Below are positions 1-9,407 of a DNA stretch of 64,000 nt, one piece after another (position 1 is the first letter of the stretch; each line of letters begins with the position of its first letter). The notes below the pieces were generated by a model that was not told the origin of the DNA, made no database searches, and was given only the letters and a program-made list of their open reading frames with translations. The position numbers and the translations under genes were made by a program. Where the stretch lies: positions 62,001 to 126,000 of the forward strand of contig NZ_BMTL01000021.1 in the NCBI RefSeq assembly GCF_014649655.1, in the 5' to 3' direction. This DNA is from Streptomyces humidus. Lineage in GTDB: Bacteria; Actinomycetota; Actinomycetes; Streptomycetales; Streptomycetaceae.

Positions 1-969
1 CAGCTGGACGGCGTCCCCGGCCTGGGACATCGACAGCGTGCCCGCCCGGACGGTGGTGGTCACCCTCTGGCTGCCCGCCGGCACGGGATGGTCGTCGATC
101 ACGACGTACGCGACCGGCCCGGCGCCGAGGTCCGGGCTCCAGGCGCCGCCCTCGTACGCCACCACACCGGTCGTGGTGAGGTCGTTGACGACGAGCGAGC
201 CGGAGATCCTGCCCTGGGCGTCCGCGGTCACGGTCGCCGTGTCCGCGGTCTGGGCGGACGCGGAGCGCCCTGCGAGCGTCACCGGCGCGCCCGCGGTGAA
301 GCCGCTGCCGCTGACGGCGACGGCCGCGCCCGGACTGCCGGAGGCCGAACCCAGTGAGATGGCACGGGTGTTGGCGGGCGGGTTGTCGGCCGCCGTGACC
401 GTCTCCGACACCGGGGCCGGCGGGTCGGTCACCGTGCAGGGCGTGTCCAGCTCCAGGATGTAGCTGGTGTGGATGTTGTAGTCGCCGGGCGAGAGGGTGA
501 TCGCGCCGGGCGCGGTGACCGTGAAGGTGCCGGTCATGGAGAACGACGGGAAGACGCCCTTGCCGGGCACCGGGTCGTTCTTCTTCGGTCCGGTGACGGT
601 GACGCTGCCGGTCTGCGCGCCGCCGAGGGCGACCTTGCCCGTCGGCGTCATGATGTCGGCCGGCAGGGCCAGGTCGGTGGGGTTGTTGGCGGCGGGCGTG
701 ACCACCGTGTAGGTGACGGTGACGGTGTCGCCGACCTTGGGGCTGGTGTTGTCCGCGGTGACCTTCGCGGTGGTGGTGCCGTCGATCGGCGGGAGGCCCG
801 CGATCGCCGGCGGGATGCAGTGCGTGGGGAAGCTGACGTCGGTCGCGGCTCCGGCCGGGCACGCCAGCGCGCCGCCCGTGGTGAGCGCGAGCACGGTGAC
901 CCCGAGCAGCGATGCCCAGCGCCGTCTTCGGGAACCTCGGGAACTTCGGGACCTCAGGGGTGAAGCCAT
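1..969 (-). CDS. secreted beta-rich surface protein, C-terminus outside the window
   Basis: The reading frame is open from an ATG at 969 to the window edge (323 codons, no stop), so the gene is partial at its 3' end. A GGAGGAGG Shine-Dalgarno lies about 8 nt upstream of the ATG. The N-terminus is a long signal peptide: a very basic stretch (RSRSSRGSRRRRW) followed by a hydrophobic core (SLLGVTVLALTTGGALA). The mature part is rich in Thr, Val, Gly and Pro. A Cys near residue 50 (THCIPP) and another near residue 180 (TPCTV) may pair. After about residue 195 comes a segment like an IPT/TIG or bacterial Ig-like repeat (SGSGFTAGAPVTLA). I infer an exported cell-surface or wall-associated protein; the function is not recognised. 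It follows the other secreted-protein gene after a strong hairpin, so the two are probably separate transcripts. Confidence 0.75.
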   Translation of the reverse strand, partial: MASPLRSRSSRGSRRRRWASLLGVTVLALTTGGALACPAGAATDVSFPTHCIPPAIAGLPPIDGTTTAKVTADNTSPKVGDTVTVTYTVVTPAANNPTDLALPADIMTPTGKVALGGAQTGSVTVTGPKKNDPVPGKGVFPSFSMTGTFTVTAPGAITLSPGDYNIHTSYILELDTPCTVTDPPAPVSETVTAADNPPANTRAISLGSASGSPGAAVAVSGSGFTAGAPVTLAGRSASAQTADTATVTADAQGRISGSLVVNDLTTTGVVAYEGGAWSPDLGAGPVAYVVIDDHPVPAGSQRVTTTVRAGTLSMSQAGDAVQL

Positions 970-1082
970 GGTTGCCCCCTCCTCCGGGGAGTGCGGGCGC
1001 AGCGGCTCTTCTGCGCCGACAGGGGGCATTGAGATGCCGATCGCACGAGAAGTCAATGGAGACGGCCGATTGAACTGATGGA

Positions 1083-1117
1083 CCGTCAGCTTCCTTTTGA
1101 TACGAGGAAGCTGACGG
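1083..1117 (-). terminator. rho-independent-type hairpin
   Basis: CCGTCAGCTTCC pairs perfectly with GGAAGCTGACGG, and one further A-T pair closes a 9-nt loop. The hairpin lies 31 nt downstream of the stop of the 157-aa secreted protein and upstream of the next secreted-protein gene on the same strand. There is no T-tract, which is common for Streptomyces terminators. Confidence 0.75.
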
Positions 1118-1147
1118 CCCTTCGGTGATGTTCCCGGGAGCTGTCGG

Positions 1148-1621
1148 TCAGAACACGAACGGTCCTGGCAACTGGGGCCCGGAGGCCGTACAGGTGACGG
1201 TGATCCCGAAGACGACCATCTTCAGGGAGCCCTTGTAGAAGTCGAGGCTGTCGCCTGCGGCCACGGTGCCGTTGAGCGGCCCGACCACGATCGGGGCGCC
1301 GGTGGGCATGGCGGGGTTCACGGTGCCGCTGAAGACTCTGGCGGCGCCGGTCGAGTTCGCCATGGTGAGCGTCGAGGTGATGCTGTTCGCGCCGATCGGG
1401 ATCGGCGCGGTGATCGCGGTGGACGAGAGAGTGAGGGTGGCCGCGGTGCCGCTCTGGGTGGCCGTGAGGGTGGCGGCGCCACCGCCGAACAGACCGCAGT
1501 TCGCGGTCGTGGTCGCCGTCGTCGGCGTGACGGCGGCGGCAGAGGGCGCGAACGCCAGCCCGGTGACCGCGAGGGCCCCGGCCAGCAGTGCCGCACCTGA
1601 ACCGATTCGTTTGCCTCTCAT
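1148..1621 (-). CDS. small secreted protein of unknown function (157 aa)
   Basis: The ATG at 1621 is chosen because GGAAGGAG lies upstream; an in-frame ORF extends to 1690 but has no ribosome binding site. The signal peptide is MRGKRIG plus a hydrophobic core ending in PSAAA (about residue 30). The mature ~127 residues alternate Thr, Ala and Val, carry two Cys (in ANCGLFGG and TVTCTAS) that could form a disulfide, and have no charged clusters, which suggests a beta-sandwich. Both this protein and the next secreted protein downstream are exported and Thr-rich, but I see no clear repeat shared between them. I infer an extracellular or wall-associated protein; no known family was recognised. Confidence 0.75.
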   Translation of the reverse strand: MRGKRIGSGAALLAGALAVTGLAFAPSAAAVTPTTATTTANCGLFGGGAATLTATQSGTAATLTLSSTAITAPIPIGANSITSTLTMANSTGAARVFSGTVNPAMPTGAPIVVGPLNGTVAAGDSLDFYKGSLKMVVFGITVTCTASGPQLPGPFVF

Positions 1622-1768
1622 GATGTTTCCGGCTCCTTCCCGGATGTGGGGAGACGGACGGCCGAAAACGGGACGGGTGGGTGCGGACACCGGTGCCGGT
1701 GGGGGGTGGATCTGACGGTCCGTCGGAACTTACGGTCTCATTGATGCGGGACGGACCGGCGCACGGCA

Positions 1769-1785
1769 AGGCCGAATTCCGGCCT
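1769..1785. terminator. short inverted repeat downstream of the cytidine-deaminase-like gene
   Basis: AGGCCG and CGGCCT flank a 5-nt loop, 63 nt past the stop at 1848. It could be a weak terminator or an operator for the secreted-protein gene that starts at 1621. The octamer ACTTACGG occurs at 1728-1735 and again at 1786-1793 in the same intergenic stretch. No function is demonstrated. Confidence 0.3.
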
Positions 1786-1847
1786 ACTTACGGCACTCGC
1801 CCGGAGGAGAGCCTCAGCCCCCGGAGAGCGGCAGCCCGCGGGAAGCG

Positions 1848-2201
1848 TCAGCCCGCGGAGAGCGTCAGCCGGACCGTCCCGTCGGGCGAAGCCAGCAGCA
1901 CCGGCGTCCCCGGCCCGCCGAGATCGCGCACGGCGGCGAGATCGTCCTCGGCGGCGCTCTCCGACGACGTCACCACCGCCGCCGCCTCCAGCGACCGCGC
2001 GCCGGACGCCACCGCCATCGCCACCGCCGTCCGCAACGCGCTCAGCCGCAGCGACGGCAGCTCCACCGTCGCGGCGACGTAGGTGCGTCCCGTGTCGTCC
2101 CGCACGGCGGCGCCCTCCGGCACACCGTTGCGGGCCCGCGCGGAACGGGCCAGGGTGACGATCTTGCGGTCCTCGGGGTCGAGCGCGTTGCTGTCGGTCA
2201 T
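1848..2201 (-). CDS. cytidine deaminase-like protein (117 aa)
   Basis: Begins at ATG 2201. It has the overall pattern of the small cytidine-deaminase-like proteins found beside the ybeY/corC cluster in streptomycetes, including the segments ARSARARNGVPEGAAV and TYVAATVELPSLRLSALRTA. The zinc-binding residues of true cytidine deaminases (the C/HAE and PCxxC signatures) are not visible: the place where xAE is expected reads VELPSL, and no Cys is present. I infer a non-zinc relative or a degenerate family member, so deaminase activity is doubtful. Confidence 0.6.
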   Translation of the reverse strand: MTDSNALDPEDRKIVTLARSARARNGVPEGAAVRDDTGRTYVAATVELPSLRLSALRTAVAMAVASGARSLEAAAVVTSSESAAEDDLAAVRDLGGPGTPVLLASPDGTVRLTLSAG

Positions 2202-2274
2202 GCCCCGAGCATACGAAGAACCGGCCCGCCCGCCCGGACGAGGGGTGGGTCGCCCCCTGCCGGGCGGCGCGGCG

Positions 2275-2634
2275 TCACGGCCGGTCGAGGCGCAGCCGCT
2301 CGGCGCGCGGCAGACCCGCCACCACCAGGTCGTAGGAGTCCTCGATCAGCTCCCTGACCAGCCGGTCCGGGAGGCCGCCGTCGACCGTGACGGTGTTCCA
2401 GTGACGTTTGTTCATGTGGTAACCGGGGTCGATCAGGCCCGGATGGTCCGCGCGCAGCCGGACCGCGTCCTCGGGGTCGCACTTGAGGTTGACCTTCAGG
2501 GGCCGCTCGCCGGTCCAGCTGAGCGCGAACATCTTGCCCAGAACCTTGAACACCGAGATCTCCGGCCGGAAGGGGAACTCCTCGGTCACCGCGTTGAACG
2601 ACAGGCAGAAGGCGCGCAGCTGCTCGGGCCTCAC
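2275..2634 (-). CDS. MmcQ/YjbR family protein (119 aa)
   Basis: The whole ORF fits the MmcQ/YjbR (CyaY-like fold) family. Seen are the N-terminal LRAFCLSFNAVTEEFPF, the central KVLGKMFAL, a KVNLKCDP strand, and the terminal GYHMNKRHWNTV followed by an acidic helix. Family members have been proposed to bind DNA, but no catalytic role is established. Its ATG overlaps the corC stop by 4 nt (2631-2634), so it is probably translationally coupled as the last gene of the phoH-ybeY-corC-mmcQ operon. Confidence 0.85.
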   Translation of the reverse strand: MRPEQLRAFCLSFNAVTEEFPFRPEISVFKVLGKMFALSWTGERPLKVNLKCDPEDAVRLRADHPGLIDPGYHMNKRHWNTVTVDGGLPDRLVRELIEDSYDLVVAGLPRAERLRLDRP

Positions 2635-3938
2635 TCGGGACTCGTCTCCTCCCCCGCCGGACCCGCCGGGTGCACCGGCTCCACCAGCACCGTCACGATC
2701 TTGTTGCGGCGGCCGGCCGCGGCCTCCGCCGTCAGCCGCAGCTTGCGTCCGTCGGGCAGCTCGACCTCGGAGGAGGCCCCGGCGATGGGCACCCGGCCCA
2801 GGGCCTTGGCGAGCAGCCCGCCGACGGTCTCCACGTCCTCGTCGTCGTACTCCTCCAGGCCGTACAGCTCGCCCAGGTCGGTGATGTCGAGACGGGCGGT
2901 CACCCGGTAGCGGTCGTCGCCGAGCTCCTCCACGGGCGGCAGCTCGCGGTCGTACTCGTCGGTGATCTCACCGACGATCTCCTCCAGGATGTCCTCGATG
3001 GTGACGATGCCGGCCGTTCCGCCGTACTCGTCGATGACGACCGCGACGTGGTTGCGGTCCTGCTGCATCTCCCGCAGCAGGTCGCCGGCGTTCTTCGTGT
3101 CGGGGACGAACGCGGCGGGCCGCATGGCCGTCGACACCAGCTCGCCCTCCGCGTCGCGGCTGATGTGCGTCTTGCGGACCAGGTCCTTCAGATACACGAT
3201 GCCGACGATGTCGTCCTCGTTCTCGCCGGTCACGGGTATGCGGGAGAACCCGGAGCGCAGGGCGAGGGTGAGGGCCTGGCGGATGGTCTTGTAGCGCTCG
3301 ATGACGACGAGGTCGGTCCGCGGGACCATGACCTCCCGTACGAGGGTGTCGCCCAGCTCGAAGACCGAGTGCACCATGCGGCGCTCGTCGTCCTCGATCA
3401 GCGACTCCTTCTCGGCGAGGTCGACCAGGGCCCGCAGTTCCGCCTCGGAGGCGAAGGGGCCGCGCCGGAAGCCCTTGCCGGGGGTCAGCGCGTTGCCGAT
3501 GAGGATCAGCAGCGACGGGATCGGGCCCATGATCCGGGCCAGCGGCAGCAGCACGTAGGCGGCCGCCGTCGCGGTGTTCAGCGGGTGCTGGCGGCCGATG
3601 GTCCGCGGGGACACGCCGACCGCGACGTACGAGACGAGGACCATCACGCCGATCGCCGCGAGCAGCGCCGGGGCCGTGCCGTGGATCTGCCGGAGGCACG
3701 CGTAGGTGACCAGCGCCGCGGCCGCCATCTCGCACGCCACCCGGACCAGCAGTGCCACGTTGAGGTAGCGGGTCGGGTCGGCGGCGATCTGCGCGAGCTT
3801 GGCGCTGCCCCGCCGACCGGAGCGCACGGCCTCCTCGGCGCGGAAGCTGGAGACGCGCGCGAGGCCCGCCTCCGCGCAGGCGGCGAGCCAGGCGACGACG
3901 ACCAGGGCGACCGCTCCGGCGACGAGGGCGGGACTCAT
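2631..3938 (-). CDS. CorC/HlyC-type membrane protein with CBS pair (435 aa)
   Basis: Starts at the ATG at 3938, which overlaps the ybeY stop (ATGA); the open frame runs further upstream only as a shadow of ybeY. Residues 1-140 form a DUF21/CNNM membrane domain with about four hydrophobic segments (MSPALVAGAVALVVVAWLAA at the N-terminus). Next come the characteristic MVHSVFELGDTLVREVMVPR, two CBS motifs (about residues 200-330; second one contains NHVAVVIDEYGGTAGI) and a C-terminal transporter-associated domain. The family is linked to Mg/Co efflux or resistance. Its position next to ybeY and phoH is conserved in many bacteria. Confidence 0.92.
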   Translation of the reverse strand: MSPALVAGAVALVVVAWLAACAEAGLARVSSFRAEEAVRSGRRGSAKLAQIAADPTRYLNVALLVRVACEMAAAALVTYACLRQIHGTAPALLAAIGVMVLVSYVAVGVSPRTIGRQHPLNTATAAAYVLLPLARIMGPIPSLLILIGNALTPGKGFRRGPFASEAELRALVDLAEKESLIEDDERRMVHSVFELGDTLVREVMVPRTDLVVIERYKTIRQALTLALRSGFSRIPVTGENEDDIVGIVYLKDLVRKTHISRDAEGELVSTAMRPAAFVPDTKNAGDLLREMQQDRNHVAVVIDEYGGTAGIVTIEDILEEIVGEITDEYDRELPPVEELGDDRYRVTARLDITDLGELYGLEEYDDEDVETVGGLLAKALGRVPIAGASSEVELPDGRKLRLTAEAAAGRRNKIVTVLVEPVHPAGPAGEETSPE

Positions 3939-4432
3939 GAGACGGTCGGGGCCGGGGAGGGCCCGGTCAGGCCCTTCTCCGCACGCCAGCCGTCCACGAT
4001 GGCGGCCTGCAGACCGAACATCTCGGCCTTCTCGTCGGGCTCCTCGTGGTCGTATCCGAGCAGGTGCAGCACCCCGTGGACGGTGAGCAGCTGGAGCTCC
4101 TCGTCCATGGAGTGCTCCGTGGGCGCTTCCTTGCCCTGCCGCTCGGCGACCTCGGGACACAGCACGATGTCGCCGAGGAGGCCCTGCGGCGGCTCGTCGT
4201 CGTCCTTGGACGGGGGCCGCAGCTCGTCCATCGGGAAGGACATGACGTCCGTCGGGCCGGGCAGGTCCATCCACTGGACGTGCAGCTGCTCCATGGCGTC
4301 GGCGTCCACGACGATCACCGAGAGCTCGGAGAGCGGGTGGATGCGCATCCGTGCGAGCGCGTAGCGGGCGATGTCGAGGATCGCCTGCTCGTCGACCTCG
4401 GTTCCGGACTCGTTGTTGACGTCGATCGACAT
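3935..4432 (-). CDS. ybeY: endoribonuclease YbeY (165 aa)
   Basis: UPF0054 family metalloprotein. The zinc motif HGVLHLLGYDH gives H119, H123 and H129, the expected H-x3-H-x5-H spacing. MSFPMDE and GDIVLCPE are also family signatures. YbeY takes part in 16S rRNA 3'-end maturation and ribosome quality control in the cytoplasm. It starts 13 nt after the phoH stop and overlaps corC by 4 nt, so it lies inside one operon. Confidence 0.95.
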   Translation of the reverse strand: MSIDVNNESGTEVDEQAILDIARYALARMRIHPLSELSVIVVDADAMEQLHVQWMDLPGPTDVMSFPMDELRPPSKDDDEPPQGLLGDIVLCPEVAERQGKEAPTEHSMDEELQLLTVHGVLHLLGYDHEEPDEKAEMFGLQAAIVDGWRAEKGLTGPSPAPTVS

Positions 4433-4445
4433 GGTGCTGGCTTGT

Positions 4446-5504
<1,059 letters not shown>

Positions 5505-5628
5505 AGACCGGCCCGAGGGCCTCTACGTCCTCCCGGATGCGTCTCGCCTGCCACGAGGGCGGCCTGGCGGTTCCAAGGGTACGCCAGGGCGCCGACAACG
5601 CCGTAGTGGTTTTGTCATGCGCAGACAA

Positions 5629-6786
5629 CTATGCCGAACGGCCGAAACCGATCGTCGGAACGGCTCTGCGCAGCGGCCACGGGGCCGCGTCCTCCGCCTC
5701 CGGGAGCAGTGCCGGCAGCAGGCGCTCCAGGAACGCGTACCGCCGCAGCGCCTCGGGGTCCTGGCCCTGCACCGACTGGACCCAGCGCCACCATGCGGCG
5801 ATCTCGGACCAGCCGGGGGCGGAGAGCGAGCCGCCGAACTCCTGCACGGAGAGGGCGGCGGTCAGGCCGGCGAAGGCGAGCCGGTCGGCCAGCGGCCAGT
5901 CCGCCAGGGTGCCGGTGACGAAGCCGGCCACGAAGACGTCCCCGGCGCCGGTGGGATCGAGGGCCTCGACCGCGATCGCCGGGACCTCCGCGGACTCGCC
6001 GGTGCGCTGGTCGACCGCGTACGCGCCCTCCGCGCCGAGGGTGACGACCGCGAGCGGCACGTACGCGGTGAGGGCGCGGGCGGCGGCGCGGGGGCAGGCG
6101 GCGCCGGTGTAGCGCATGGCCTCCTCCGCGTTCGGCAGGAAGGCCTCGCAGTGCTCCAGATCGGCGAGGCCGGCCAGGTCCCAGGCGCCGGTGTCGTCCC
6201 AGCCGACGTCGGCGAAGACGCGGGTGCCCCGGCTCGCGGCCTGGGCGATCCAGGGGGCGCGCTTGCCGGGGGTGAGCGAGGCGACGGCGGCGCGGGCGTG
6301 CGGCGGGCACTCGGGGGCCGGTTCCTCGGGGGGCGGTTCGTGGCCGTGCGAGACCATGGTGCGCTCCCCCTCGTACGCCATGGAGACGGTGACCGGGGAG
6401 TGCCAGCCGGGGACCGTGCGCGAGGCGCTGAGGTCGATGCCCTCACCGTGTTCGAGGGCGTCCCAGCAGTACTCGCCGTAGTGGTCGTCGCCGAAGGCGG
6501 CGGCGAGGGAGGTGCGCAGGCCGAGGCGGGCGAGCGCGGTGGCCATGTTGGCGACGCCGCCGGGGCTCGATCCCATGCCGCGCGCCCAGGACTCGGTGCC
6601 GCGCACCGGGGCGGAGTCGAGCCCGGTGAAGACGATGTCGAGGAAGACGTCCCCGGTGAGGTAGACGTCCCAGGGCGGATCGTCGGTGGCGCGCCGGGCG
6701 GCCAGGGGGTCGACCCGGGCGGCCTCGCGGTTCTGGCCGGTGCGGCGGCGGTGTCCCTCTCCGACGGACGCGTATGACGCGGTCAC
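5629..6786 (-). CDS. PfkB-family carbohydrate kinase (385 aa)
   Basis: Starts at GTG 6786, with GGGAG about 6 nt upstream. Ribokinase fold: an N-terminal substrate-side motif GGVANMATALARLG (77-90) and the C-terminal PfkB signature DPTGAGD (277-283), where D283 is the expected catalytic base. The first 36 residues precede the conserved core and look disordered. The sugar substrate cannot be read from the sequence. It lies 167 bp downstream of the glucarate dehydratase gene on the same strand, so a link to sugar or sugar-acid use is possible but unproven. Confidence 0.85.
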   Translation of the reverse strand: MTASYASVGEGHRRRTGQNREAARVDPLAARRATDDPPWDVYLTGDVFLDIVFTGLDSAPVRGTESWARGMGSSPGGVANMATALARLGLRTSLAAAFGDDHYGEYCWDALEHGEGIDLSASRTVPGWHSPVTVSMAYEGERTMVSHGHEPPPEEPAPECPPHARAAVASLTPGKRAPWIAQAASRGTRVFADVGWDDTGAWDLAGLADLEHCEAFLPNAEEAMRYTGAACPRAAARALTAYVPLAVVTLGAEGAYAVDQRTGESAEVPAIAVEALDPTGAGDVFVAGFVTGTLADWPLADRLAFAGLTAALSVQEFGGSLSAPGWSEIAAWWRWVQSVQGQDPEALRRYAFLERLLPALLPEAEDAAPWPLRRAVPTIGFGRSA

Positions 6787-6953
6787 GGTGTGCTCCCTGA
6801 CGTGGTGCCGATCTGGCCAGTGTGCACCACGCCGCCGACGACGGGCGGTGCGTCACGCCGGGGGCGCCGCGGCTTCGGGCCCGGCGTCCACGGCGCACGA
6901 CGTCACGGCGCGCCCGGCGTCAGGGGGTCACGGCCGGGAAGGGCGGCGGCGGG

Positions 6954-8249
6954 TCACCAGCGGGGGACGGACGGCGTGACCCACCCGGGTTCGGCGACGC
7001 GCATGGCGGCCGCGTCGTCGCGCTCGCGCAACGCTCCGTCGTCGTCCTGCCAGCGCCGGTGCAGGAAGTCCAGCCTGTCCCGGTCGAGTTCGACGCCCAG
7101 GCCGGGCGCGTCGGAGACGGCGACCTTGCCGTCGCGGAAGACGAGCCGTTCGGTGAGGACGTCCTCGGACTGCCAGGGGTAGTGGGAGTCGCAGGCGTGG
7201 TGGAGGTCGGGGACGGTGGAGGCGACGTGGGTCATCGCAGCCAGGGAGATCCCCAGGTGGGTGTTGGAGTGCATGGAGACTCCGACGCCGAACGTGCGGC
7301 AGACGGCGGCCAGTTCGCGGGTGTTGCGCAGTCCGCCCCAGTAGTGGTGGTCCGAGAGGACGACCTGGACGGCGTCGCGGGCGAAGGCCTCCTTGATCTC
7401 GGCGAACGTGGTCACGCACATGTTGGTGGCGAGCGGCACGTCGGTCCGCGCGGCGACCTCGGCCATGGCCGGGGTGCCGAGGGCGGGGTCCTCCAGGTAC
7501 TCGAGGAGCCCGCCGATCTCCTGGGCGACCCGCAGCGAGGTGTCCACGGACCAGGCGCCGTTGGGGTCGAGCCGCAGGGGGTGTCCGGGGAAGGCCTCGG
7601 CGAGGGCCCGGACGGCGGCGATCTCCTCGTCGGGCGGGAAGACGCCGCCCTTGAGCTTGAAGGAGGTGAAGCCGTGGCGCTCCTTGAAGCGCCTGGCCTG
7701 CTCGACGACCGAGGCCGGGTCGAGGGCGGCGCCCCAGTCGTCCTTCTCGGCGCGGACGCCCTCGGGGTGGTCGGCCCACCGGTAGAAGAGGTAGGCGCTG
7801 TACTCGACGGCGTCGCGCACCTTGCCGCCGAGCAGCGCGTGCACGGGCAGGCCGAGCGCCTTGCCGAGGGCGTCGAGGCAGGCGACCTCGAAGGCGGAGA
7901 CGACCGACAGGCGCAGCTTGTCTGCGGTCTGGACGCCCCGCAGCCCGCCGACGTCCACCTGGGAGGAGGTGCGGGAGTCGTCGACGGACACCTCGTCGGC
8001 GATCGTGAACAGGGCGTTCAGGTCACTGACCCGACGGCCGGTCAGCCGGGCCGCGAAGGGGCGGGCCAGTTCCAGGTACTTGGTGTCGCCGTAGGTCTCG
8101 CCGACGCCCGTGATCCCGTCTGCGGTCCGGATCTCCACGATCAGCCGGGGCGTGTACGGCTGGTGGACGCCCTGGGTGTTGAGCAGGGGCGGGTCGGCGA
8201 CCAGGATCGGGGTCAGGCGGACGTCCGTGATCGTGAGGTCGGGGCTCAC
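6954..8249 (-). CDS. glucarate dehydratase-like enolase superfamily protein (431 aa)
   Basis: Mandelate racemase/glucarate dehydratase branch of the enolase superfamily. The capping domain (1-140) is followed by a barrel with the catalytic K-x-K in FTSFKLKGG (K198, K200), metal ligands from LRLDPNGAW (D228, N230) and LEYLEDPA, and the SDHHYWGG and MHSNTHLG segments that carry the Asp/His of the family. The predicted reaction is dehydration of D-glucarate (or galactarate) to 5-dehydro-4-deoxyglucarate. Its GTG start overlaps the kdgD-like stop by 4 nt (GTGA), matching the order of steps in the pathway. Exact sugar-acid specificity is inferred. Confidence 0.85.
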   Translation of the reverse strand: MSPDLTITDVRLTPILVADPPLLNTQGVHQPYTPRLIVEIRTADGITGVGETYGDTKYLELARPFAARLTGRRVSDLNALFTIADEVSVDDSRTSSQVDVGGLRGVQTADKLRLSVVSAFEVACLDALGKALGLPVHALLGGKVRDAVEYSAYLFYRWADHPEGVRAEKDDWGAALDPASVVEQARRFKERHGFTSFKLKGGVFPPDEEIAAVRALAEAFPGHPLRLDPNGAWSVDTSLRVAQEIGGLLEYLEDPALGTPAMAEVAARTDVPLATNMCVTTFAEIKEAFARDAVQVVLSDHHYWGGLRNTRELAAVCRTFGVGVSMHSNTHLGISLAAMTHVASTVPDLHHACDSHYPWQSEDVLTERLVFRDGKVAVSDAPGLGVELDRDRLDFLHRRWQDDDGALRERDDAAAMRVAEPGWVTPSVPRW

Positions 8250-9313
8250 AGGGCGGCTCCTACGAGGTCGAGGCCGGTGGTCAAAAGGGTCGCGAGGTCG
8301 GCCAGGTCGGCGGGCGAGGGCTCGGTGAGCGGGGCGCGGACCGGTCCGACGGGGCGGCCGCGCAGGCGGGCCGCCGCCTTCACCAGGGACACGGCGTAGC
8401 CGGGCACGCGGTCGCGGAGCTCGACGAAGGGGACGTAGAAGTCGCGCAGCAGCCGTTGCACCGTCTTGTCGCCTTCGTCGCCCCTGCGGCCCCCGCCGTC
8501 CCGGCCGTCCGTGCCGTCGCCGTCGTGCAGGGCGGCGAAGAAGGCGTTCGCGATCTCGGGGGCGAAGGCGTGGACGGCGGAGGAGTAGGCGGGGACGCCG
8601 ACGGTGGCGTAGGCGCGGGCCTGGATCTCGGCGGTGGCGGCGCCGTTGAAGAACAGGAAGTCCTCCGGGGCGGCGAGGGTGAGCCGCTGGAGTCGGTCGA
8701 GGTCGCTGTGGCCGTCCTTGAGGCCGATGACGTTCGGGATGCGGACGATGTGTCTCAAGGACGCCGCGGAGAAGGCGACTTGACCGCGCTGGTAGGCGAT
8801 GAGGGGCAGCCGGGTGCGGGCGGCGATCTGCTCGAGCTGGGCGACGAGGCCGTCCTGCGGGGCGGCGACGAGGTAGTGCGGCAGGACGAGGAGGGCGTCG
8901 GCGCCGGCCTGCTCGGCGATGCGGGCGAAGCGGGCGGCCTGGGCCCAGCCGTAGCCGACGCCGGCGACGACGGGCAGGCGGCCGGCGGCCTCCTCGACGG
9001 CGATCGTCACGGTCTGCCGGTACTCGTCCTCGTCGAGGGAGAAGAACTCGCCGGTGCCGCAGGCGGGGAAGAGGGCGCCGGGGGCGGTGGCGATCTGGGC
9101 CGCGACATGGGCGCGGAAGCCGTCGGGGTCGAGGGAGCCGTCGTCGTGGAAGCTGGTGAGCGGGAAGGACAGCACCCCGCGCCCCATGCCGTCCCGCAGC
9201 CGCCGGACGGTGTCCCCCACCGCACCCCCGGTGGAGTCCCCGGTGGCGGCGTCCCCTGTGGCGTCCCGAGCCGTGCCGTGCGTCGCGTCTCTGTCGAGGC
9301 CCACCCGGTCCAT
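8246..9313 (-). CDS. 5-dehydro-4-deoxyglucarate dehydratase (355 aa)
   Basis: DapA/NAL-type class I aldolase superfamily. The Schiff-base lysine is K199 in IPNVIGLKDG, with Y174 in the IAYQRGQ segment where the family's catalytic Tyr sits. The enzyme decarboxylates and dehydrates 5-dehydro-4-deoxyglucarate to 2-oxoglutarate semialdehyde. The first ~36 residues (Asp/Thr/Gly-rich) exceed the usual family start, and a Gly/Asp-rich charged insert lies near residues 270-295. It is first in the gudD-like operon and divergent from iclR. No semialdehyde dehydrogenase or sugar-acid transporter is nearby. Confidence 0.88.
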   Translation of the reverse strand: MDRVGLDRDATHGTARDATGDAATGDSTGGAVGDTVRRLRDGMGRGVLSFPLTSFHDDGSLDPDGFRAHVAAQIATAPGALFPACGTGEFFSLDEDEYRQTVTIAVEEAAGRLPVVAGVGYGWAQAARFARIAEQAGADALLVLPHYLVAAPQDGLVAQLEQIAARTRLPLIAYQRGQVAFSAASLRHIVRIPNVIGLKDGHSDLDRLQRLTLAAPEDFLFFNGAATAEIQARAYATVGVPAYSSAVHAFAPEIANAFFAALHDGDGTDGRDGGGRRGDEGDKTVQRLLRDFYVPFVELRDRVPGYAVSLVKAAARLRGRPVGPVRAPLTEPSPADLADLATLLTTGLDLVGAAL

Positions 9314-9331
9314 CTCCCTATGTAGACGTCA

Positions 9332-9349
9332 TCCATGTATGAAGATGGA
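9332..9349. promoter_or_regulatory. candidate operator in the divergent kdgD/iclR region
   Basis: TCCAT and ATGGA form an inverted repeat around an 8-nt spacer, about 20-35 nt upstream of the kdgD-like start and 60-75 nt upstream of the IclR start. The surrounding stretch (9320-9360) is AT-rich for this genome. IclR-family proteins bind short imperfect palindromes in such divergent regions. Binding is inferred from position only. Confidence 0.35.
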
Positions 9350-9407
9350 GGTTAGATACGCGAACGCCGCCCGTCAATGGAGCGGCCCCGGCCCTTACGA
9401 TCGGCTC

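Noticed and set aside
3938..4274. 547-aa version of CorC starting at 4274
   Set aside because: The extra 112 residues are a frame-shifted shadow of ybeY; the ATGA overlap at 3935-3938 marks the real start.
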